Positions 6,101-8,344 of a stretch of DNA of 8,344 bases are shown piece by piece. The first letter of the stretch is position 1, and the number at the start of each line of letters is the position of its first letter. Position numbers and translations under genes: made by a program. The stretch is from NCBI GenBank assembly GCA_900762945.1, contig CAAFIN010000245.1:1-8344 (forward strand), read 5' to 3'. The DNA is from Clostridia bacterium. GTDB lineage: Bacteria; Bacillota; Clostridia; Christensenellales; Pumilibacteraceae. The notes under the pieces were generated by a model, which did not search any database, was not told the origin of the DNA, and worked only from the letters and a program-made list of their open reading frames with translations.

Positions 6101-8344
6101 ACGGGCAACGTAGACGGCGCTAACGGCTTCTCCGTCCGCGTAAGAAGCAAGACTGTTCAGGTCAAGATCGGCGGCTCGAACGTTGCGTACAACGAAGTCG
6201 TTCCCGCAATCACTACCGCTTGGCAGCGTTGGACGGTCACGTTCGATCGCTCGACCGAAGGTACGCTGAAATTCGCTATCTATCTCGACGGCGTTAAGGT
6301 TCTCGATAAAACCGTTACGTACGCCGCTTCGTTCGACGTAGAGGGCTTCGGCACTCTCGGTATCGGCGCTCCGGGCTGCGCGCTCGATCAGTATTCTTAC
6401 ACCGATAAGTCTATCGGACTTGACGAGTTTATGCTCGTAAACCGCGTGCTTACCGCAAGAGAAATCGTTGCGCTCGACAGTTACTACGTCGCAATCTCGG
6501 ACGTTTGGGGCTGGAACGCAAACGATATCACGATCAAGTACGACCAGGTAACCGCCAACGTAGACAAGACCGTTGAGTTTGAAATGACCAAGTACGCTAG
6601 CGGCGCGAATACCGTCGGCGCTACGTTCACCGGACTTCCCGAGGGCGTTACGATTGCCGCGGGCGAAACGGCAGGCAAGTACGTGCTTACCGTTCCCTAC
6701 GACAAACTCGCAAGTCTGAAGGGCGGCGTAACCGTTACCGCTAAGATCGGTGACGTCGAGAGATCGTTCAAGATCACTTACGTTCCGCTCGACAACCTCT
6801 ACGTCGATACCGTAAACTTCTACGAATACGAAGTCGACGCGGGCGCTGCCGTTACCAGAACGATTAAGGTTACCGCAGATGCTGCGGGTGCCGTCGGCGT
6901 AGCGGGCGCAAGTTTCGCAGGTTATCCGGACGGCGTAACGATCGTCGAAAACGATAGCGTAGCGGGCGAGTACACGCTCACCGTTCCCGCGGCTAAGATC
7001 GCCGAACTCGTTGCTTCCACCGTAACCGCTTCCTACGACGGCGTAACCGCCAACGTAACTATGGCTTACAACGAAGCAATCTTGAAAGACACCGCAGTTT
7101 ACAGCAATATCGACACTGAGTCCAAAAAGGATAGCGGTAAACAGGGCGGTCAGGTATTCAAGGGTATCGACCTCGGCAACGGAAGTTTCACCGTTGCGTT
7201 TATGGCTGATAACCTCAACAAAATCGCTTCCGGCGGAGGCGGATATATCCTGTTCTCTACCGGCAATACCGACGTAAGTAAGGGTATAAACGTTTACGCC
7301 AACTCCAGTAGGTTCCGCTTTAGATGCGCGGGTGTAGCTAGCAACTTCTCGATTAACTATAACGTAGCGCAGCACACCGACTGGACGCACCTTGCGTTTA
7401 CGTTCGACCGTTCGGTCGCGGGTAAACTTACCATTACCGCATACGTCAACTACGCTAAGGTAGGTTCTACCACTCAAACCTTGAATTCCGATGAAACGTT
7501 TACTTACGGCGAAAGCAAGAACTTCGTTGTCGGTTCTATCAACGGCGAAATGTGGGCTGAATCCGGCGCAATGAATGCAAGTAACCGTTATGAACTCTCG
7601 GCTGCGGGCGTTACGATTTACCGTGGCGTTGCTCCGATCGCTAACGTTGAAAAGTACTTCAAAGATTCGCTCTACGGTCTTGAACTTCAAGAAGACGCTA
7701 AGTTCACGTTTGCCGACGGCACGACTGCAAACTCCGTTGCGGACAGCAACGTGACTATGACGGTCAGCGCGAATAAAACGCAAACGTTTGTAGAGGGCAA
7801 GGACGGCGGAGATGATAAGGCGATCCAGATCAACTCGACTTCGGCTTACTACGACGTAAACGGCTTTGAAATTTCCACCGGTTCATTCTCGGTTTCTATG
7901 GATCTCAAAATGGACTTTATAAATGCCGAAACTTCCGAAACTTATGAACTGACTGAGAAAGATTCTGGTCTTATCTTGTTCGCGACTACCGATCCCGACG
8001 CGACTTCCGGCGTGTCCGTAAGTATTCGTAAAAACACGATAAGATTCAAGGTGAACGGAGTAATGTCTATCGTAACTATCGACACCGATAACAACCTCAA
8101 TAAGTGGACGAACATTACCATTTCATTCATAAGAGGAAACGGACTATGCGTTGCAAACGTTTACGTTAACAACGCGTTCGCGGGAAGAGCGGTGTTCACC
8201 GTTGCGGACGACGTGTCGCTTGCCGGCGCTACGGCAGGATACCTCGGTATCGGTAGCGGAACTGCTTATCAATACGCGCACAACGTTAATCACACTATCG
8301 ACAACGTAAGACTTATTTCCGGCAAATCCATACTTGGATTTAAG
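110..8344 (+). CDS. Giant multidomain surface lipoprotein (CBM9-like x2, tandem Ig-like/LamG repeats), 3' truncated
   Basis: The frame starts at ATG 110 behind a GGAGGG site and stays open for 2,745 codons to the window edge, so the C-terminus is missing. Modules in order: signal peptide with Cys22 as likely lipidation site; CBM9/DOMON-like domains at about 45-255 and 274-490; Ig-like B1 (498-594), LamG L1 (605-832), Ig-like A1 (845-935); B2-L2-A2 (936-1361); B3-L3-A3 (1362-1803); B4-L4-A4 (1804-2227); an A-like module (2228-2323); L5 (2324-2523); L6 (2524 to the edge). The LamG assignment rests on the recurring W-Q-R-W-T, 'YIDG', 'GIGAPG' and 'DNF..VRKALTA.EV..LDSYY' strands, typical of the LamG/concanavalin A-like superfamily. 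All recognised modules are binding or spacer types; no enzyme domain is seen. The likely role is lipid-anchored, multivalent binding of glycans or glycoproteins outside the cell (inference). No LPxTG motif is present, although the C-terminus is not visible. Reading-frame confidence is very high; ligand unknown. Confidence 0.97.
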   Translation, partial: MRKKSIIVVLLVLLMSVVAFACAGGNKYKLDDYTDFTGGDNSPKLELDEDMKLDGIMDEEAWANVGNKMSVTSSHTHVGAEDKVLKMDVYTHFGEKALYFAFDVTDNTIFVNPSRRQSRNTGVELYMSALDNFTFGKGCVSIRITPMENGTAPIIGYYVPSGAKAWFQSKASGKYAAATMVDGQYNVRNGANGYVVELAISYDLIGGKTDAIQYTAAFVQALSADKEDRLDNTFLKGTSYVSPGSWIGVIETGTFAGDAKYDFLDSNYVTTDSYMNVDGKLDDEKWQELIAAGKGKTITHKGKDITLTTYALFGDNGVYIGLDGNDPEVWYNPDRQAKYNTGAEIFVTALGATELSNDSTVQIRFSVGGGSLRYRANPNAEYPYTQSYFPAKIAGSVKNGGEFNKSVTDDYAGVDGWQGEIFIPWTAFGATTEEQKSQIAVFNCIYYSRSDAENPTGDQWKFLAPADSKVYGNGSRNVNPQKSFFRFTKADGFVFGGVEVPDVVFFKGNDGSYKATIKPRYVDAVTSADFATDTKLATGGTFSVTGIPTDSFTDNGDGTYTMTVSAENAKKFENGKEAHFSLAEGVGADFTIEYIDIDSSKFDVNKLIAYLNFDGTAKTTAGSAASSVTRGTAEFVKYGTGSANNGYYAANMRKSSVKLDATLGTDSFVMSAMVNGADVKNYFKNETTFGYSFVLFGTGNVDGTVGFSLQARRDNVFIRLPNGKRYSHAAVLDFVTDGWQRWTLSVDRETTDKLTYTLYIDAEKVATNTIDLASDLSFDIENNNTIGIGAPGCALDGDGTGNGYTDKSVGIDEFVCATGAYSFGEMLNMVAWTNEAHAKYAFDADDIRFDYNDVTTDGYTQQIRVAAYREDGTTADVTDVTFGAEIAPYITKATDADYFTLTIPANKVGEFKDGVTTTYTYNGATRKLTVKYDALERIYLDVTGVSAWKKNKVGDNYVFTVGVYGKSDLSAIVKGAEFSDWDSYKNDNGDGTYTFTVPASVVEALDAPKTITVTKGADVTSADFTFEYKYLTGDELAALANVTEAYYDFNGNVDDKISGTDTAAVKGSIGYNDENTALKVSTNTNTVGAKIALGADSFTMSFDVKIYSQYFNGNAGYEFVTSGTPSVDAATDVFQISAHGGNQVLRIQVGDNFGKGGAYYNNSKGKLNLDGWVRITFVVERGLPCDDETLETVKTALYLDGVMVDGKTRTMPKEAILGNGTLYFGGVTPWTPGKESEIDNFTFVRKALTAKEVEALDSYYDEIAALAGWSVNDVEFNFTQVTDGVAFTAPVTFTTRGAADITGATFSGLPGNATITESTETPGTYALNVPAADIASFKGGVTVTAKIGKVEKKFRVVYTPLAKLVLDETSVSMWKGAKAADGNYKFNIGVYADDECKIALNGVTFDKWNEYAVYDEATSTYAFSVPAETVEALTEPITITASKGADVTTASFTFEYKCYTAAELAALANATEAYIDFDNGNVTDKVQNKAYVLDTREDANIVDGAKYEGDKYLAANQKKTSVKLATALGTDSFSVSMLVNGADVRKYALDDYINGVPGAKAGYAFVLFGTGNVDGANGFSVRVRKDIVQVKIGSSNKGYGANVLSKITDNWQRWTVTFDRSTEGTVKYVVYIDGVAVINDSVAYDGSFDVEGFGTLGIGAPGCALDNNGNGYTDKSIGLDNFVLVRKALTAHEVEGLDSYYGDILKKVGWYVDNFTFDFTDVTENQAYNALINFTTNGSGANISGATFEGFPEGVTYEESQSAPGSYRVTIPYEKFDEFKAGMTITAKIGNATRTFTVKYVPLTNVYLDTTAVSMWSHEATDGNYEFNVGAYADESKTFALTEVTFGDWNEYATYDTANKVYKFAVPASVVEALENGTKTVTAARGEGVETASFTFTYETMSDAQINELAQATKAYIDFNGAVIDRVGGNAFVDRGEVVYGDGTKYEGDKYYSANQKNTSVKLATTLGTDSFTVSMLVNGADIKNYAENGYAFVLFGTGNVDGANGFSVRVRSKTVQVKIGGSNVAYNEVVPAITTAWQRWTVTFDRSTEGTLKFAIYLDGVKVLDKTVTYAASFDVEGFGTLGIGAPGCALDQYSYTDKSIGLDEFMLVNRVLTAREIVALDSYYVAISDVWGWNANDITIKYDQVTANVDKTVEFEMTKYASGANTVGATFTGLPEGVTIAAGETAGKYVLTVPYDKLASLKGGVTVTAKIGDVERSFKITYVPLDNLYVDTVNFYEYEVDAGAAVTRTIKVTADAAGAVGVAGASFAGYPDGVTIVENDSVAGEYTLTVPAAKIAELVASTVTASYDGVTANVTMAYNEAILKDTAVYSNIDTESKKDSGKQGGQVFKGIDLGNGSFTVAFMADNLNKIASGGGGYILFSTGNTDVSKGINVYANSSRFRFRCAGVASNFSINYNVAQHTDWTHLAFTFDRSVAGKLTITAYVNYAKVGSTTQTLNSDETFTYGESKNFVVGSINGEMWAESGAMNASNRYELSAAGVTIYRGVAPIANVEKYFKDSLYGLELQEDAKFTFADGTTANSVADSNVTMTVSANKTQTFVEGKDGGDDKAIQINSTSAYYDVNGFEISTGSFSVSMDLKMDFINAETSETYELTEKDSGLILFATTDPDATSGVSVSIRKNTIRFKVNGVMSIVTIDTDNNLNKWTNITISFIRGNGLCVANVYVNNAFAGRAVFTVADDVSLAGATAGYLGIGSGTAYQYAHNVNHTIDNVRLISGKSILGFK
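242..874 (+). other. CBM9/DOMON-like domain 1 (residues about 45-255)
   Basis: It begins with K-L-D-G-I-M-D-E-E-A-W (residues 52-62), the classic opening 'hDG.hDE..W' of family 9 carbohydrate-binding and related DOMON-like domains. It continues with LYFAFDVTDN, a strand typical of the family, and with G-Y-V-V-E-L-A-I-S-Y (193-202), which matches the usual 'GY.vE..IP' strand with Ser in place of Pro. The length of about 210 residues fits. Known CBM9 members bind reducing ends of glycans; whether this copy binds sugar cannot be read from the sequence. It lies closest to the membrane anchor. Confidence 0.78.
929..1579 (+). other. CBM9/DOMON-like domain 2 (residues about 274-490)
   Basis: This is a second copy of the same fold. 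It opens with V-D-G-K-L-D-D-E-K-W (277-286), followed by the strand GVYIGLDGND and by G-W-Q-G-E-I-F-I-P-W (416-425), a textbook 'E..IPW' strand of this family. It closes with the strand FFRFTKADG at about 484-492. It shares only the family signature with domain 1, so the pair is an old duplication or independent acquisition, unlike the recent LamG repeats downstream. Confidence 0.8.
1601..2914 (+). repeat. Repeat unit 1: Ig-like B1, LamG L1, Ig-like A1 (residues 498-935)
   Basis: B1 (1601-1891) is the most diverged B module. It keeps the hairpin DNGDGTYTMTV and the closing FTIEY strand but lacks the two conserved Trp of B2-B4. L1 (1922-2605) carries LGTDSF, FVLFGTGNVDG, W-Q-R-W-T, GIGAPGCALD and YTDKS, all shared with L3 and L4. 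Its tail differs: where L2-L4 read V-R/N-x-A/V-L-T-A, L1 reads C-A-T-G-A-Y-S-F-G-E. A1 (2642-2914) ends with the strand KLTVKY. The unit is 438 residues. Confidence 0.85.
2915..4192 (+). repeat. Repeat unit 2: Ig-like B2, LamG L2, Ig-like A2 (residues 936-1361)
   Basis: B2 (2915-3199) shows the B signature: YLDVTGVSAW (Trp948), F-S-D-W (Trp981), DNGDGTYTFTVPASVVEAL, KGADVTSADFTFEY. L2 (3200-3910) is a diverged LamG domain: it keeps LGADSFTMSF and the tail DNFTFVRKALTAKEVEALDSYY in outline, but not FGTGNVDG, W-Q-R-W-T or APGCALD. A2 (3911-4192) has the A signature GATFSGLPG and GGVTVTAKIG. The unit is 426 residues. Confidence 0.83.
4193..5518 (+). repeat. Repeat unit 3: Ig-like B3, LamG L3, Ig-like A3 (residues 1362-1803)
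   Basis: B3 (4193-4483) has TSVSMW and F-D-K-W-N-E-Y followed by SVPAETVEAL and FTFEYK. L3 (4484-5233) has KYEGDKY, SVKLATALGTDSF, FVLFGTGNVDGANGFSVRV, W-Q-R-W-T-V-T-F-D-R-S-T-E-G and GIGAPGCALD. A3 (5234-5518) has GATFEGFPEGVT and MTITAKIG. It is the longest unit (442 residues) because of two extended loops in L3. It is the closest relative of unit 4, at both protein and DNA level. Confidence 0.88.
5048..5107 (+). repeat. Exact 60-base direct repeat, copy in L3
   Basis: The 60 bases are identical to 6329-6388. They encode the strand-loop region SFDVEGFGTLGIGAPGCALD of the LamG domain. Identity stops at both ends on a single-base difference. Even the synonymous positions agree, which points to recent duplication or gene conversion rather than protein-level constraint alone. 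Confidence 0.93.
5519..6790 (+). repeat. Repeat unit 4: Ig-like B4, LamG L4, Ig-like A4 (residues 1804-2227)
   Basis: B4 (5519-5806) has TAVSMW, FGDWNEYATYD and VPASVVEAL. L4 (5807-6508) repeats KYEGDKY, SVKLATTLGTDSF, FVLFGTGNVDGANGFSVRV, W-Q-R-W-T-V-T-F-D-R-S-T-E-G and SFDVEGFGTLGIGAPGC, nearly residue for residue with L3. A4 (6509-6790) has GATFTGLPEGVT and GGVTVTAKIG. At 424 residues it is the most compact B-L-A unit. The spacing of identical DNA words between units 3 and 4 is 1,281-1,284 bases. Confidence 0.88.
6329..6388 (+). repeat. Exact 60-base direct repeat, copy in L4
   Basis: This is the partner of 5048-5107, 1,281 bases downstream in the same frame. Further identical words flank it in the same order: the 29 bases at 4808-4836 recur at 6092-6120, and the 20 bases at 4838-4857 recur at 6122-6141. 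Confidence 0.93.
6791..7078 (+). repeat. Irregular Ig-like module (A-type in B position, residues 2228-2323)
   Basis: By position this should be a B module, and its first strand (DNLYVDT) resembles the B opening (for example TNVYLDT in B4). From there it follows the A pattern instead: GASFAGYPDGVTIVEND and AGEYTLTVPAAKIAEL match GATFTGLPEGVT and AGKYVLTVPYDKLASL of A4. It lacks both Trp of the B modules. It therefore looks like a B/A chimera or a duplicated A module. The reading frame is continuous through it. Confidence 0.75.
7079..7678 (+). repeat. LamG-like domain L5 (residues 2324-2523)
   Basis: This is a diverged LamG-like domain. It keeps LGNGSFTVAFMADNL, the strand YILFSTGNTDVSKG (compare FVLFGTGNVDG), T-D-W-T-H-L-A-F-T-F-D-R-S (compare W-Q-R-W-T-V-T-F-D-R-S) and ITAYVNY in place of 'YIDG'. 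The APGCALD loop and the LTA.EV..LDSYY tail are absent; the end reads VTIYRGVAPIANVEKYF. No Ig-like module follows it. Confidence 0.72.
7679..8344 (+). repeat. LamG-like domain L6, possibly cut by the window edge (residues 2524-2745)
   Basis: The domain starts with FTFADGTTANS, a typical first strand, and contains STGSFSVSMDLKMDF (compare TDSFTVSMLVNGAD), LILFATTDPD, KWTNITISFIRGNG, ANVYVNNAFAG, GYLGIGSGTAYQYAHN and the closing TIDNVRLISGKSIL. All the expected LamG strands are present in order, so the domain is nearly or fully complete at the edge while the protein continues. Its DNA has more A/T at third positions than units 1-4 and holds three of the seven TTA/CTA/TCA codons of the whole gene. 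It follows L5 directly. Confidence 0.72.

Noticed and set aside
6638..6655. L-P-E-G-V-T resembling a sortase motif
   Set aside because: It is the conserved turn of the A-type Ig-like modules (GLPEGVT, FPEGVT), lies mid-protein, and lacks the LPxTG pattern and the following membrane segment.
4193..6790. Direct repeats as a CRISPR array or mobile element
   Set aside because: The repeats are in-frame protein-coding units of about 1.3 kb without short regular spacers, inverted ends or transposase.
5300..7783. Minus-strand open frame of 827 codons
   Set aside because: It is in the same antisense register as the frame at 1220-5185, ends opposite the sense TTA at 5300, and spans repeat units 4 and 5 of the real gene. 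It is a shadow.
8132..8168. Possible small gene: AGAGGA-like site followed by ATG at 8145
   Set aside because: The out-of-frame ATG is followed by a stop after seven codons, inside the strongly conserved frame of L6.

Overview
The window lies almost entirely inside one very large plus-strand gene. It opens with the last 31 codons of an upstream gene (ending at 98). After an 11-base gap carrying a GGAGGG ribosome-binding site, a single reading frame starts at ATG 110 and runs to the right edge at 8344 without a stop. I translated all 2,745 codons of this frame by eye, and the gene is still open at the edge.

The product looks like a giant surface lipoprotein built only from carbohydrate/ligand-binding and Ig-like spacer modules. 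The order is: signal peptide with Cys22; two CBM9/DOMON-like domains (about residues 45-255 and 274-490); four tandem units of about 424-442 residues, each made of an Ig-like module 'B', a LamG/concanavalin A-like domain 'L' and a second Ig-like module 'A'; an irregular tail with an A-like module, a fifth LamG-like domain and a sixth placed directly after it. No catalytic domain is visible. The upstream partial gene ends like an F5/8 type C (discoidin-like) domain, so the pair may form part of a polysaccharide- or glycoprotein-binding surface operon.

Organism: the strong GGAGGG site, the lipoprotein signal with Gly-rich residues after the Cys, the AGA/CGT/CGC arginine mix and G/C-rich third positions would fit a bacterium of the Clostridia/Firmicutes type from a gut-like habitat. 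This is inference only; no marker gene is present.

The most interesting features are internal. Repeats L3 and L4 are a recent duplication that retains an exact 60-base identity. The repeats have mosaic ancestry: the L1 core resembles L3/L4 while the L2 tail resembles L3/L4. Two loops in the LamG domains differ in length between otherwise near-identical flanks. There is also an almost complete avoidance of TTA, CTA and TCA codons, which creates very long spurious antisense reading frames. No RNA gene, mobile element, CRISPR array, promoter or terminator was seen. Apart from the intergenic gap at 99-109, the window is coding.
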